64,000 nucleotides of DNA from Littorina saxatilis (GCF_037325665.1 NC_090248.1:24939297-25003296), one strand, 5' to 3'; positions 1 to 11,564 are shown, numbered from the stretch's first letter. Made by a program: numbers and translations. Notes: generated from the sequence alone by a model not told the origin.

Positions 1-32
1 ACGTAATTTCTTTACAAACGGATTGCCATACT

Positions 33-243
33 GGGGTGGCGTTTGCTGAAAAAATGGGGGCGCCTATTTTACCCACCGTATTTTTGTTAGTATGGTCCCC
101 ATTTTTGGTGAACTTCCATCTCCAACTGTAGCACGTAGCCGGGCACAACGAATCCTTCTTTATCATGTATTATTCGGTGTGCACATTTCTCAAATCGATT
201 ACAGTATAGCGTTCACGGGATACCTCCAGCTTCGCTGGGATTA
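33..243. repeat. dispersed repeat, copy 1
   Basis: This block, from GGGTGGCGTTTGCT to CTTCGCTGGGATTA, recurs with about 90% identity at 11376-11564 in the same orientation. The 11.4 kb copy lacks about 20 bases near its 3' part. It has no coding frame or terminal inverted repeat that I can see. It is an unclassified interspersed repeat. Confidence 0.75.
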
Positions 244-369
244 AAAAAAGACTTCGCAAAGTCGACTTCAGGCTCAGTTTAGGAACGACATCACGTGCGC
301 AAGTACTCGACGGGAAAACCCGATTTTCACTGCGTGAACAGGCTTGCGAGTGTTTCATTGCACGCTCAT

Positions 370-660
370 AAGGCCTAAAAAAAAAAATAGGTGTGGTTAC
401 GGTAACCCGACCTACCCTATTTGTAGGGGCCGACCCTATAACTTTTTATTACATTTGTCAAAAAAAGAAGAAAAAACGAGTGCAGAAAACGCAATGAAAG
501 CGACAGCGCTCGAGTCGCACACTTATTTCCCTGTCAAGTAGGTTTAATTTGTACACATTAGAAAAAAAAGTTAAAAAAAAAAAAGTGATTGCCTACCTTC
601 CTACCCTATTTTTTTTGGCTATGTTACCGTAACCACACCTATTTTTTTTGTGTGCCTAAT
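370..660. mobile_element. MITE with GGTGTGGTTACGGTAAC termini, copy 1
   Basis: About 290 bp bounded by inverted repeats. The left end reads AGGCCT-A(n)-TAGGTGTGGTTACGGTAAC; the right end reads GTTACCGTAACCACACCTA-T(n)-GCCTAA. A second copy at 22016-22303 is nearly identical inside as well. There is no transposase frame, so it is a non-autonomous DNA element of unknown superfamily. Confidence 0.8.
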
Positions 661-798
661 ATGTACGTACCACACGCACGAACGTACACCCTCTCATTCT
701 TTGCTGGTTCTAGTGCAGAGGCGACTTGCTTCTTTTTCTGAACTTTTATTGTTACGCGTTGTGTTCAGGCATGGCAATTGAAAATTGTAAAAACGGCG

Positions 799-960
799 GA
801 AAATTTAAAACTGAAGACGCGAAGCGTCAAGTCGACGGCGCAAAGCGGCGTCAAGTCGACGGCGCGAAGCGCCTAGCCTTACTAGGGGGGTCCGGGGGCA
901 TGCCCCCCCCCGTAAAAAAAATTCTCCAAAGAACCCAGATGGTGCAATCTGGTGTCATCT
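799..960. repeat. GC-rich 'GCGAAGCGC...GGGGGCATG' repeat fragment
   Basis: It contains a short tandem motif (GTCAAGTCGACGGCGC, twice) followed by CTAGGGGGGTCCGGGGGCAT. The latter part is shared with the element at 10893-11160 (GGGCGCGAAGCGCTC ... CTAGGGGGGTCTGGGGGCAT), so both belong to one dispersed family. No defined ends are visible here. Confidence 0.6.
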
Positions 961-1628
961 GAGCTCCATTTAGAATGAATAGATATGATGTGTTTGATTA
1001 CAAAATGTGCTCAAAATGAAAGAAAATCAGTTTTATACAAACTATAATTATGTTCAATGCTCGCCTGCTTCGCGGAACAAGGGTTGATTGACCTATGTCG
1101 GTCTACGGGTTCAAATTAGCCATGCTTACTAGTCTCAGTAATTACTGATCCCGGGTCTCTAGAGTTTACTGTCAGCCCGGCATCTTGGCTGAATGTTTTA
1201 ATATCGCTTTGAGCAAATTAATTTTACAGTGAAAACATTACACAGTTGTTTAAAGGCTTACCCATTCTGGGCAAAGATAGGATTACATGTTGATTATTAT
1301 TTTGGATTATATTCATCATAATGAATTATTCATTTAATCATTGCGTTGTGTATTTTATGTTCTCAAATAAAAGCAACGGTTTAGCGAGACAAACAAACAA
1401 ACAGAACAAGACCAAACGAGTAAGCGAACAAACAATCACACAAAAAGACACTATATTCCAATTGTTGGTCTTTGCTTTTAAATCTCTGCATGGATTTAGT
1501 GCGCCCTTTCTTTTGATGGTGGGTATATATTTACTACTGAAGTCAATTAGTTTCACTTTCATTCTGTTGTTGTAAAACGGAGAAGTGTTAACATTTGCCC
1601 AATATACCCCGTCTGTGTGTTTGTGTGT

Positions 1629-1669
<41 letters not shown>

Positions 1670-1747
1670 TGAAGAGGTTCGTTCAGTTTCATTCTGATTT
1701 GTTATTGTATCCATTTTATTCATACATTTTTTGCATCCTTGTTTCAG
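961..1747. other. gene-free stretch upstream of the zinc-finger exon
   Basis: AT-rich DNA with no supported exon. It contains a (GT)n microsatellite at about 1613-1669. It ends in a pyrimidine tract and CAG at 1745-1747, a plausible 3' splice site, so this is probably the last part of a 5'-UTR intron. The upstream exon was not identified. Confidence 0.55.
1613..1669. repeat. (GT)n microsatellite
   Basis: About 28 GT units, interrupted early by TAT, lying 100 bp upstream of the zinc-finger coding exon. Confidence 0.95.
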
Positions 1748-1769
1748 GTGAGGCTAACCTGAGACGACA

Positions 1770-4700
1770 ATGGCCGACGCCAGCTGTCAGAGCGATGACG
1801 ATGATGACATTATTTATATGGGGACAGAAAGGTCTTCTGTCTCTAAGACGTTGCCGTCAGCACGTCCACAGGAACCAGGAACTTTCGCCGAAAACGGTGC
1901 CACCAACATGTCTACTGCAGACATAGATGCAACTGCACGAGGAAGCAGAGACGCACAATTGCCTTCAACAGATACACGTACAGACGAACAAACAATAAGG
2001 ATGAGGGGCGAGTGTAATTATAGTGAAACAGTTGCGATGGAAGGTTACATCCAATGTGTAGCAACAAGCACGACTTCAGAAGAAGACCTGAGTCCATTCG
2101 TCATTGAGAACGTGGTGTCCTTGAAGACTGAATTCCAAGCGATCGAAGAGCAGATCACAACCCAGGAGTCCATGAGTGGCGACAAGAAAGAATCGGAGCC
2201 GAGACATGTGGACCAGTCTTTAAGTTTCTCTCAGCGATCTGCAACCTCACAGTCCCGCACAGGACTAGTACCACTACCGGTACACGAATTCCAAGACTGT
2301 TTATCCGGAGTAGAGCAAGCCAAGTCATTGAGGCAGCTGTCCTCCGAGGGGTACTACCGCTGTAGTGGGTTTGATTGCAGGTGTATGTTTCGTACCCTGA
2401 ATCCCAATGAATTGGAAAAGCACCTAACACAGGACCATCCATCTGACAACACGTACACCTGTGTCCATTGCGGGAGTGCAGAGATAGGACTAGGCAATTT
2501 TCTGCATCACTTTGAGCAGCATCTCTCTCCCCAGTCCCACTCTCTTTACTGTTCTGACGTCAACTGCAACTTTTCAGCCTCGTCTCCAGAATCGGTGATC
2601 AGCCACATGGGGACCTGTCATCCAGCTCACATAAATCACGTTTGCTGGCTTTGCAACGACAAGTTTAACAGCCTGCAGGAGTTTGCTAACCACGTCAAAC
2701 GTAACCTTCTCATCATCGCATCATGCCCTCGCTGCTCAGCAAAAGACGTAAAAGAGAAAGAAATTCTGTCTCACGTGGAGTTCTCTCACCCTGACCATGG
2801 CCGCAGAGTTGACTTTCACAAAATCCTCCTCTGTCAGGACCGAAAGATGAACAGCTGGCATCAGCAGAATGCCTCAGCTTCCAACGGTGACAGCATTCAG
2901 CCTTCAGCCTTCATGCTAGAGCAGGCAGTTCCCGCGGAACACATCAGCTTGGAAAATGTTAGCCATAGCTTGAGACAAGTCAACATCCCCGTCGACACAA
3001 CGGTAGGCCAAAGTGATTTACCCACTGCAACAGGAACGCAGCAGACACAAGCAGAGGAAGAAATTCATCTATGCATGAAGACGGGCGTTACCGTGAAATG
3101 TGAAGCCCAAGAAACTCGCTCACAAACAGTATACTGCGCAGACATGCCTAAAGTTGAGGAGGAGACTGCAGGCGTTAAGCAAGGGGGAGAAGCCTCCAGA
3201 GACAATGATTTACCCACTGCTATAGGAACACAACAGCCACCAGCAGAGGAAGAAATTCAGGCATACAGACAGTCAGGCATTTTCGTGAAATACGAAACCC
3301 AGGACACTATCCCACAAGCAGTTTACTCTGCAGACTGGCCTGAAGTTGAGGAGGAAACTGCAGGCGTTCACCAAGGGGAAGCAACTTCCAGTGACTGGCA
3401 AATCTCTCATGCTGTAAACAGCTCTCATCCCGGAGGTGCAAAATCTGACAACCATCAGCATGAAAAGTTGGCCACACAGAGCTTTCCACATTTGTTTAGT
3501 TCGATTAGCAGTGTTCAGAACGGAACAATAAACAGCTGTAATCAAGAAGCAATTGCAGCGGATGTTCGCCAGAATTTCTTGGAATCCAACAGCATTGAGC
3601 AGGACTCGAGAACAGTGACTGATAAACCTCAGATTGTGCTTGATAATGCATTGTTACAACACAGTCCAAGTGATGCAGAGAGAATTTACTCATTTTTAGG
3701 TATCGATACTAATCAGGATCATCGAACGACAGCTGCAGACAGTAACATGGACATTCAGGGTAGCAATCTTGGCGGAGCTGCTTCTGGATATTATCAACAT
3801 CACACAACCTTAGGTCAACACGCGAAAGCCACAGCAAACAGCTTGGAACAAGATCGTGCCTGTGCAAGTAACCAATCACGCGATAAAGGCTGTGTAAGCG
3901 GCATTGGTGAATTTGTCAACTCCAGCGTGAAATGTTTCTCTCCTGAAGAAATGACTGGTAGTTTGAAAAATTACCAGGCTATCCCAAGTAGAGTGAATCA
4001 CCCTGACGAATCTGGAAGGGAGTATTTAGAAAAGAGGGACGAGATTTCTACTGCCGTTGATACGAATGCAGCTGGTCACATGATTGCTGAAGAGAGTACC
4101 ACAGCCTGGGCAGAAGACCTGGCTTGGTTAAGAGAGACATTCAATCAGCAGACGTCAAACAAAAACCGAGACGCGCTAGACATTTTATGCAGTCGCTGTG
4201 ACACTGGCTCCCAGACCCTGGAAGATCTCCTAAAGCATATATACGCCCCTGACCGTGACGATTTCAGGGGTTTTGCCTGCCACAAGTGTCCTTTTGTGTC
4301 CGCTGATCCAGAACATATTCACACGTGTCGGCGTCTGCGTTCACCGCCCGCAGCGACCAGCAACCCCTCCACAAGTCAAGCAGATATGCCAGGAAGTTCA
4401 AACTCTGACATGCCACACCATGGCCAGGTCACCAAAAACCAATCCAAATCCAGGAAGAGAAACAGATCTAAAGGAGCTTCGATGGCTAACTCTCAAGATA
4501 GAAACGGCGTACAATTACCCCTAAACGATCGAATCTCGGCGCCTGGCCCGTCTACCTCTTCGTCAAACATTCCACGCGCGGACAAGAAACCATCGCTCTA
4601 TTGTAAACTGTGCCATCATACTCTGCGTTCCCTACAGTGCATGCGAACACATATTTACAAGAAACACAAGGAGAAGATGAAATGCCCCATGTGTGATGAT

Positions 4701-4925
4701 TACGTACCATCCAACGATACCAGCTTTAAAGTCCACTTCTCTGAAGTTCACAAGGACGTGAATGAAGCACTCTACATGCAGCATTGCTCTCTCCATTGGA
4801 TAACCAGTGAGATTACAGACAGAACAATGCTTGATCCAAGCCGTCAGATTCGACATCAAAGGGCTAAAAAAACAAAAGGGCCAAAGGAACACTACAAAGG
4901 TGCAACATACAAAACATGGTCATGA
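1770..4925 (+). CDS. large C2H2 zinc-finger protein (single coding exon)
   Basis: A 1,051-residue open frame starting at ATG 1770, 22 bases after a 3' splice site (CAG ending at 1747). All coding sequence lies in this exon, with the rest of the 5' UTR upstream. I see two finger clusters. The first has five C2H2 or C2H2-like units at residues about 198-335 (first Cys pair C-x4-C). The second has four at about 806-1000 (for example C-K-L-C and K-C-P-M-C units near 945 and 972). The fingers are irregular and separated by long spacers, without TGEKP linkers, which is unlike typical DNA-reading arrays. Residues 9-17 (five Asp, then IIYM) resemble a SUMO-interacting motif. Three psi-K-x-E sites (LKTE near 118, VKCE and VKYE in the duplicated linker) fit SUMO conjugation. 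The middle holds a 64-residue tandem duplication. A nuclear regulatory role is inferred. I recognise no orthologue. Confidence 0.85.
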   Translation: MADASCQSDDDDDIIYMGTERSSVSKTLPSARPQEPGTFAENGATNMSTADIDATARGSRDAQLPSTDTRTDEQTIRMRGECNYSETVAMEGYIQCVATSTTSEEDLSPFVIENVVSLKTEFQAIEEQITTQESMSGDKKESEPRHVDQSLSFSQRSATSQSRTGLVPLPVHEFQDCLSGVEQAKSLRQLSSEGYYRCSGFDCRCMFRTLNPNELEKHLTQDHPSDNTYTCVHCGSAEIGLGNFLHHFEQHLSPQSHSLYCSDVNCNFSASSPESVISHMGTCHPAHINHVCWLCNDKFNSLQEFANHVKRNLLIIASCPRCSAKDVKEKEILSHVEFSHPDHGRRVDFHKILLCQDRKMNSWHQQNASASNGDSIQPSAFMLEQAVPAEHISLENVSHSLRQVNIPVDTTVGQSDLPTATGTQQTQAEEEIHLCMKTGVTVKCEAQETRSQTVYCADMPKVEEETAGVKQGGEASRDNDLPTAIGTQQPPAEEEIQAYRQSGIFVKYETQDTIPQAVYSADWPEVEEETAGVHQGEATSSDWQISHAVNSSHPGGAKSDNHQHEKLATQSFPHLFSSISSVQNGTINSCNQEAIAADVRQNFLESNSIEQDSRTVTDKPQIVLDNALLQHSPSDAERIYSFLGIDTNQDHRTTAADSNMDIQGSNLGGAASGYYQHHTTLGQHAKATANSLEQDRACASNQSRDKGCVSGIGEFVNSSVKCFSPEEMTGSLKNYQAIPSRVNHPDESGREYLEKRDEISTAVDTNAAGHMIAEESTTAWAEDLAWLRETFNQQTSNKNRDALDILCSRCDTGSQTLEDLLKHIYAPDRDDFRGFACHKCPFVSADPEHIHTCRRLRSPPAATSNPSTSQADMPGSSNSDMPHHGQVTKNQSKSRKRNRSKGASMANSQDRNGVQLPLNDRISAPGPSTSSSNIPRADKKPSLYCKLCHHTLRSLQCMRTHIYKKHKEKMKCPMCDDYVPSNDTSFKVHFSEVHKDVNEALYMQHCSLHWITSEITDRTMLDPSRQIRHQRAKKTKGPKEHYKGATYKTWS
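3015..3398 (+). repeat. in-frame tandem duplication (2 x 192 bp) in the zinc-finger gene
   Basis: Two adjacent copies of 192 bp (64 residues) begin with the codons for DLPTA at 3015 and 3207. Shared landmarks are GTQQ, AEEEI, a psi-K-x-E site (VKCE or VKYE), and VEEETAGV near the end. The copies differ at many positions, so the duplication is not recent and the frame has been kept. Confidence 0.85.
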
Positions 4926-6420
4926 TCAGAAATCATCAGGTCGATGTCCACATCGCGTGTTTATAGTGCATCATTTTCAAAGTAGCCCGTACGTTATTTT
5001 GAATATTACGACATTTTTGGGATGCATCTACTTGAGCGGCTGTTACGCAACTCTTGTGAAAGTATATCCGAGAAGTTTTTATTAAATAGCGATAGAGAAG
5101 CATCCGTTGGTGTGCACGGCAAGATTAAATGTTGAGGTAAAGTTTAAGTTGACGGGAAAAACAGATGCATTTTCATATGAATAAGTTAATTAATTGGCCA
5201 CTTTAAAAACGATGCACTATGGACATCCCATACGAATTTTGACACATTTACTGTTAGAGCTGTGCGAACGTTGTATAAGTAAAAAGCTAACAACGACTTA
5301 CAGCGAACAAATACCGTCCGGTAGAAGAGGATTACCCCTGTGTGTGTATATATGTGTGTGGGTGTGTGGATGTGTGGGTGTGTGAGTGTGTACATGCGTG
5401 CGTGTATGTGTATGTGAGAAATTTTTTAGCACAATGTTTTTATTTTCTATGTAAATTTTAAATATGTTTCATGTTCTGTATAATTATATGAATTTTTAAT
5501 GTGTGTTGTTTTTATCAGTATGTTACAAGGACATGTACTGTAGATGTCATCATGGTGTAAATTTGGATACAACTGACTGTGACCTCATTTTCTCAAGAGT
5601 GCTTGACACACGAATGAGAGTGCCCCACTTGTGCAATTAGTACGCGGGGGACCTCGAACACTCCCACATATCATTGCACAGAGCAATTTTTCATGTGTTC
5701 ACTTTTTTTGCAAAACAACACGTTTGTAGCTTTAATGACTTTGTTTGTAAATAAATTTAAACACGCTGATCAAATTTGAGGAGTAAAAGGTGATATTTTT
5801 GAAAGAATATTTTGTGTACTGCCATGCATATCTTAATTGATTACTACAGCCCTAGGGTTGTGGTAATATCCTTGCTCTTTTGGTTTGAACTATCAAACTG
5901 GAACTTTAACATCGATTTTGATTTAAAAAAAATCAAAACAATCAGCCATTAACGAAATAGCTAATTTTTTGTCAAATATTTACCAGAAACCTTCTTCAAA
6001 TTGGTTGCTTTTGTGAAATACATTTTAAAGGAATACCACAAATGTAGCAGCCATGACATAATTTATATGGCAGGGATTTTATAGGCTGTAAATTGCAAAT
6101 CAGTGTTTATGTTGAGATTGAAAAGCCAGGCCCTTAGTTCTGTCTGTGGACTATGAGTTCTGCCTGCCATTGTTCGAGATGTCACGATTCCAAGCGAATA
6201 TATTTTCTGTTGCGTAATTGCCGTTACACCCCCCCCCCCCCCCCGACAAATACCACACAAGAACACCAACGTTAACGTGTCATTCTTCTGAGAACGTGAG
6301 AGCATTCCTCAGATCCTGGGGAATAGTTAATAACAAAGCGAGGCTGTCATAAAAAGAAAGTCCCCTGAATGTGAGCCTTGTGAAAGGCTGCACACTTAAA
6401 TTGACCTTTTGCACAATAAA
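4926..6420 (+). terminator. 3' UTR and candidate poly(A) signals of the zinc-finger gene
   Basis: Non-coding DNA after the stop codon. AATAAA hexamers occur at 5750-5755 and 6415-6420, and another AATAAA follows near 6822. A (GT)n tract lies at about 5336-5410 and a C run at about 6230-6244. Which signal is used cannot be told from sequence. Confidence 0.45.
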
Positions 6421-8040
6421 GAATTACCATGTACCATCGTATTATCTGATATTTGCGACCTCGTTATTTGGGACTGGGACCAGACAGCCAAGAACAGGAC
6501 CAATATTCTTCATTTTTGAAATGCGATATCACACCTGTTCATGAACACTGACTTGTGAATGCGCATCTATTGAATGAAAACATTTAATTTGACCAACACT
6601 GCCTTTATTAGTCTGTCAATGCGTAATGTTTACATTCTGCAGTTTGAAACTATGCAGAGAGACCGCCGTTTTAACGCCAGAATTTGCCCTTAAATAAGTC
6701 ACTTTTCAGTGTCTCTCAGATATACCAGATGGACCTAAAAAGGGTACATTTGTGTTTTTATAAAGATGCCAAGATTGTAAAAGTAATCGGCTCTTCAAGT
6801 TGACAAGTACAAACATTTCAAATAAATATACCTTGAATCAAAATTTGACATTAACATCGTTGAAAAATCACTTTCAGTTTTGCTTGTTTCTTACTTGTGT
6901 TTCTTACTAGTATTTTGTGTGTGGTACTGTATTCAAGCCACGTAAAAACTACCGAACTGTTAAAATGGCATTCTGGTTTTATAATGGATCAGTCGACTTA
7001 TTCTCTAATATTGCATAGTTTCCGTGAACATCTTGAGATAATCAGCCCTGCTGCCTGACACTATTTTATTCTTCTGACTCAATGTAAACTAAACAATTTT
7101 TTATATGCGTTATATAACTGCCTGACCAGAAACACTGTACAAATTTTTGTAATTGTATTGTTAATACAAATTAAATTCACATACATTCTTTTTCTTTGTG
7201 TCCACAGTGTGTTCTTCACTTTGTCTTGTAATGTTCGTCATGTCAAATTGCATGTACACTGCCTTAATGAGTTTAAATTCCTCTTATACCAGTTAGCGTA
7301 TGATGGGACAGGTAATGGTTATACGCTGAGGATATGGGGAGACATTTTAACTCGAACAAGCCCACTGCAGCAGCTGTCTTTCTTCGACCTGCAAGCATTC
7401 GGCGGGTCTCGTCAGAGTATCATAATGACAGACGAGAGATAATGCATGCATATCTTCGTGTTTTCCAAGCCCTAAGACTTTTATGTGAGAGTGGAGTCTT
7501 TATTGTGTGCATGTGTGCACAAGGGGTTGTTCGAACACAAAAGGAAGTCTGCACAAAGTTGACTAAGATAAATAAATCTCTCGAAAAATCAAAGTAAGGT
7601 TTAGCTTAGTTGTTGCACAATAACGTATGAACCGAACAGCTGCCAGTGGAAACAATATTTGTGCATCAGTGTCATAAATCAATGGGGCGTAGACTTACAT
7701 TTCAATAAATAAACATGTGTTTTTGTCAATGGAAAAAACACAAGCTTGACTGCAATTGCTTGTCAATGAATAACTGCTAGCGGGGTTTTTTTGTGGTTTT
7801 TTTTTACCTCAGTGAGAATATGTGCTTTTCGCTATGAGTGTTGGGAACCTCTAAGTCAAGCGTCCGTGGGGAGCCCTGCTTTAACAATACGAGTCTGTTA
7901 ACACTGTGATTCAGGCAAAACACACTGCATGAAGTTTAGCTTGATCATGACTCCGAATAATGCGGCATTCTCAGAAACTGACTTTACTTTTATTTGAGGA
8001 TGACTAACATTCCCTGTACTCGGTTATTTCTCCGAAAACA
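6421..8040. other. intergenic stretch, nothing recognised
   Basis: AT-rich sequence with only short chance open frames and no splice-framed exon. I saw no element with clear ends. Confidence 0.5.
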
Positions 8041-8058
8041 TCTATATATATATACGAC

Positions 8059-8127
<69 letters not shown>

Positions 8128-8440
8128 TGTCCGCGATGCACGGCCAAAGTTCTCGATGGATCTCTTTCAAATTTGGTGGCCATATTCAGGTACACCCCGG
8201 ACACAACCTGGTCGACGAGATATTTCAACACGTGCTCTCAGCGCGCAGCGCTAAACCGATTTTGGTTTTTCTCTGGATCCATTCCCAGTAACTCTTCCTT
8301 ATCTTCTCCAGTGTTTTCAGCGTTTATCTCCCTTCCTTCGTGTGGCGTCAATCCATATTCCCGTTACTACGTTACTATTTTTAGAATGTCACAGCACTGT
8401 CCAGAACGCTTTCCTTGCACCCGTAAGTTGTCCTTAGTGT
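8041..8440 (+). mobile_element. Helitron-like non-autonomous element (GT-carrying), copy 1
   Basis: It starts with 5'-TC (TCTATATATATATACGACTT) directly after an A, then a (GT)n tract of about 34 units, then a body (CGCGATGCACGGCCAAAG ...) shared with the element at 51828-52376. An A^TC start and a later CTAG^T end in the sister copy fit Helitron insertion between A and T. The 3' end of this copy is not clear. There is no Rep/helicase frame, so it is non-autonomous. Confidence 0.6.
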
Positions 8441-8544
8441 AAAAGTGAAAAGGTCGAATCAATTTATAGCAACGCGAAAAATACACTGTCATCTATCTCT
8501 ATATATTTATAGATATAGATATACATATATATATACACGGCTTC

Positions 8545-8610
<66 letters not shown>

Positions 8611-9103
8611 CAACACCTGTGGATTGTAGAGTTCTGTTTGTGATGTGGTCTGGCGGCTTTAGTGTGTCTGTATGTTCGGGCCTTCCTTTGAGAAGCCAAA
8701 ACAGTTACTCTCAATCCCATTTGAGTGGATTTCGCCTTCAAAGGTGATTGTGGTGTTTCGGCACTCGGTTACATTTGGCGTCGTCTACAGGGATGGGACT
8801 CGACATGAAATGTTCATGCCACTGAATCATTATCGTGCTGTTCCCATTCCACCAACCTGGCGGGTCCATGGTTCGGAACTTTGGGGACAAAGTTCATTCA
8901 AAGGGGGTCGAGTGTGACAGGGAGACTACCGTCGCCCTTCACAGCAGACTCTGCAGAGTTGTTCGCCTTAGAAGTTGTGGGCTTTCCTTGCATGTACCCG
9001 TAAGTTGTCCTCACTGTAAAAGTGCTAATGTCGAATCTATTTATCGAAAAATCCACTGTCATCTATCTCTATATATTTATATATATAGATAGATATATAC
9101 GGC

Positions 9104-9163
<60 letters not shown>

Positions 9164-9180
9164 AGGGTGTTCTCTACTAG
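8441..9180 (+). mobile_element. tandem pieces of a related Helitron-like repeat with (GT)n
   Basis: A block beginning CCGTAAGTTGTCCT at 8422 and leading into (GT)n through CGGCTTCT recurs at 8999. The two blocks are about 575 bp apart in direct orientation, each ending in a long GT run (about 8549-8607 and 9104-9161). The sequence between them (8608-8990) is unique in this window. They look like head-to-tail copies of one GT-bearing family. Confidence 0.5.
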
Positions 9181-9450
9181 CAGTAAGTATTTGAACAAAA
9201 GTGTGTTTGTACTGTGTGTAAAAGCCTGACAGTGTCCGTGGCCATAAACTGATGGTTATAATTACGGGAAGCGGAGTTGGCCTTTTAAGAATACAAGTTT
9301 TTAGGATCCCCGGGTAGGAAATTCCATTGTCTCTGTTTCAAATAATGGTGTGTAGTCATCCTGAATACTAAAGGAAAAATAATAAATACAATCATTACAA
9401 ATTAAGTGGATGTGCAACGCCAAGGCACTGCATACCCCAGCGAAAGACAA

Positions 9451-9452
<2 letters not shown>

Positions 9453-9492
<40 letters not shown>

Positions 9493-9517
9493 CTCTCTCT
9501 CAAACACACACACACGA

Positions 9518-9549
<32 letters not shown>

Positions 9550-9722
9550 CCAAAGTTACACACATACACACTCACTCACACGCACTCACTCACTCTCTCA
9601 CACACACTTCATACACACAAAACACACACCCATACGCACATATATAAACGGACATACACACCTTTACAAACAAACACAACGTGATACACACACACACACA
9701 TACACTTACGCACAAACACACA

Positions 9723-9769
<47 letters not shown>

Positions 9770-9852
9770 ACAAACAGACACACCCCCACACAAACATACA
9801 CACACACACACATGTACATACGCACGCACACACCCACAAACACACACATACA

Positions 9853-9891
<39 letters not shown>

Positions 9892-10156
9892 TCACTCTCT
9901 CTCACACACACTTCATACACACAAAACACACACCCATACGCACATATAGACAGACGGACATACACACCTTTACAAACAAACACACATACACACACACACA
10001 TACATTTACGCACAAACACACACCCACCCACCCTCTCTCTCTTTCTCTCTTATACAAACAGACACACACCCACACACACATACACACACACACACACACA
10101 CACATACACACACACATGTACGCACGCACACACCCACAGACACACCCACAGACACA

Positions 10157-10198
<42 letters not shown>

Positions 10199-10242
10199 CA
10201 CACAAATCTCATACACACAAAACACACACTCATACGCACATA
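9453..10242. repeat. (CT)n/(CA)n array with ~300 bp higher-order period
   Basis: Simple CA- and CT-rich sequence that is not just slippage. Anchor strings such as CTTCATACACACAAAACAC (at 9608 and 9911, and a variant near 10208) and CCTTTACAAACAAACAC recur about every 300 bp. Between them, CT blocks and CA blocks alternate in the same order. All open frames here are low-complexity artefacts. Confidence 0.85.
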
Positions 10243-10540
10243 CACGGTTGGCCAAGGCGTCCGCCCCGTGATCGGGAGGTCGTGGGTTAGAACCCAGGCC
10301 GGGTCATACCTAAGACTTTAAAATTGGCAATCTAGTGGCTGCTCCGCCTGGCGTCTGGCATTATGGGGTTAGTGCATGCTAGGACTGGTTGGTCCGGTGT
10401 CAGAACTATGTGACTGGCTGAGACATGAAGCCTGTGCTGCGACTTCTGCCTCGTGTTTGGCGCACGTTATATCTCAAAGCAGCACCGCCCTCACAAATAT
10501 GGCCCTTCGTGGTCGGCTGGGCGTTAAACAAACAAACAAA
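10243..10540 (+). mobile_element. tRNA-headed SINE inserted in the CA array
   Basis: About 298 bp, starting with a tRNA-like head (CGGTTGGCCAAGGCG; B-box-like GGGTTAGAACCC). The body is shared with the minus-strand copy at 24422-24803, and the tail is (CAAA)n. It is flanked by a 10 bp target-site duplication, TACGCACATA, at 10233-10242 and 10541-10550. Pol III transcription and LINE-driven insertion are the family norm. Confidence 0.9.
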
Positions 10541-10860
10541 TACGCACATAGACAGACGGACACACACACCTTTACAAACAAACACATGTACACACTCATA
10601 CACACACAAACTCATACACACACATACATTCACACACACACACACACACACTCTTTCTCACTCTCTCTCTCAGTCTTTCTTACGCACACACACACACACA
10701 CATACACACAAACACACACACACACACATACACACACACACACACACACACGAGTACAGACTCATGCACACACACACACACACACACCGTGCACACACAC
10801 ACACACACACACTAACACTAACACACTAACACACTAACACTAACACATGTGCACAAAATG

Positions 10861-10892
<32 letters not shown>
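10541..10892. repeat. continuation of the (CA)n array
   Basis: The third unit of the ~300 bp higher-order repeat resumes after the SINE (GACAGACGGACACACA ...). It is followed by CA runs, a CT block and a short (ACACTA)n tract near 10809-10846. Confidence 0.85.
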
Positions 10893-10894
<2 letters not shown>

Positions 10895-11158
10895 GGCGGA
10901 TAAGTTGCTTTGTAAGGGGGGGGGGGTGCACTTTGAATCAAAAGTGAATGTGATGGGCGCGAAGCGCTCGAATTTGCTAGGGGGGTCTGGGGGCATGTCC
11001 CCCCGGAAAAAAATTTGGCCCAAAGAAGCAAAATGGAGCCATCTGGTGCCATTTGAACTTAGAAATGGTCATAGAATCAGCTTTCCAAATTTAAAAATTT
11101 TTTTTTTTTTGCTGGAGGGGGGGGTGCACCTACACCCTGTGCACCCCCCTCGTCCGCC

Positions 11159-11160
<2 letters not shown>
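10893..11160. mobile_element. MITE with GGGGCGGA termini
   Basis: A 268 bp element with 8 bp terminal inverted repeats, GGGGCGGA and TCCGCCCC, inserted inside (CA)n. It carries GTGCAC-containing poly-G subterminal blocks near both ends and shares its core with 799-960. No coding capacity. Confidence 0.7.
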
Positions 11161-11205
<45 letters not shown>

Positions 11206-11375
11206 GCGCGAGAGAAAAAGACTACAGGGAGGCATGACGTCATGATGCATTAATTGACATCAAAGACTTTTGACCGTGACGTAATCTTCTCACGCGAGCT
11301 TTATCCATAGTCTTGAACAACCACACACAAATAGACTTGGAAAGTACAGAATTTCTACCCGTCCAAAGCGGCCTT
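11161..11375. repeat. (CA)n tail and dispersed repeat fragment
   Basis: About 21 CA units, then sequence including CTTTTGACCGTGACGTAAT. This resembles part of the repeat at 29670-30142 (CTTTTGACCGAGACTGACGTAAT), so it is probably a diverged copy of the same family. Confidence 0.5.
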
Positions 11376-11564
11376 GGGTGGCGTTTGCTCAAAAAATGGG
11401 GGCGACTATTGCACCCACCGTATTTTTGTTAGTATGGTCCCAATTTTTGGTGAACTTCCATCTCCGACTGTAGCACGTAGCCGGGCACAAAGAATCCTTC
11501 TTTATCATGTATTATCGGTATGAAAATGCGTTCGTGGGATACCTCCAGCTTCGCTGGGATTAAA
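11376..11564. repeat. dispersed repeat, copy 2
   Basis: Second copy of the block at 33-243, in the same orientation and diverged by several percent. No coding frame. Confidence 0.75.

Noticed and set aside
1338-1575. Overlapping frames upstream of the zinc-finger exon
   Set aside because: Mirror-image low-information frames, no splice linkage.
9301-10837. Long open frames on both strands in the CA/CT region
   Set aside because: Pure dinucleotide translations (TH, VC, SL repeats) with no complexity.
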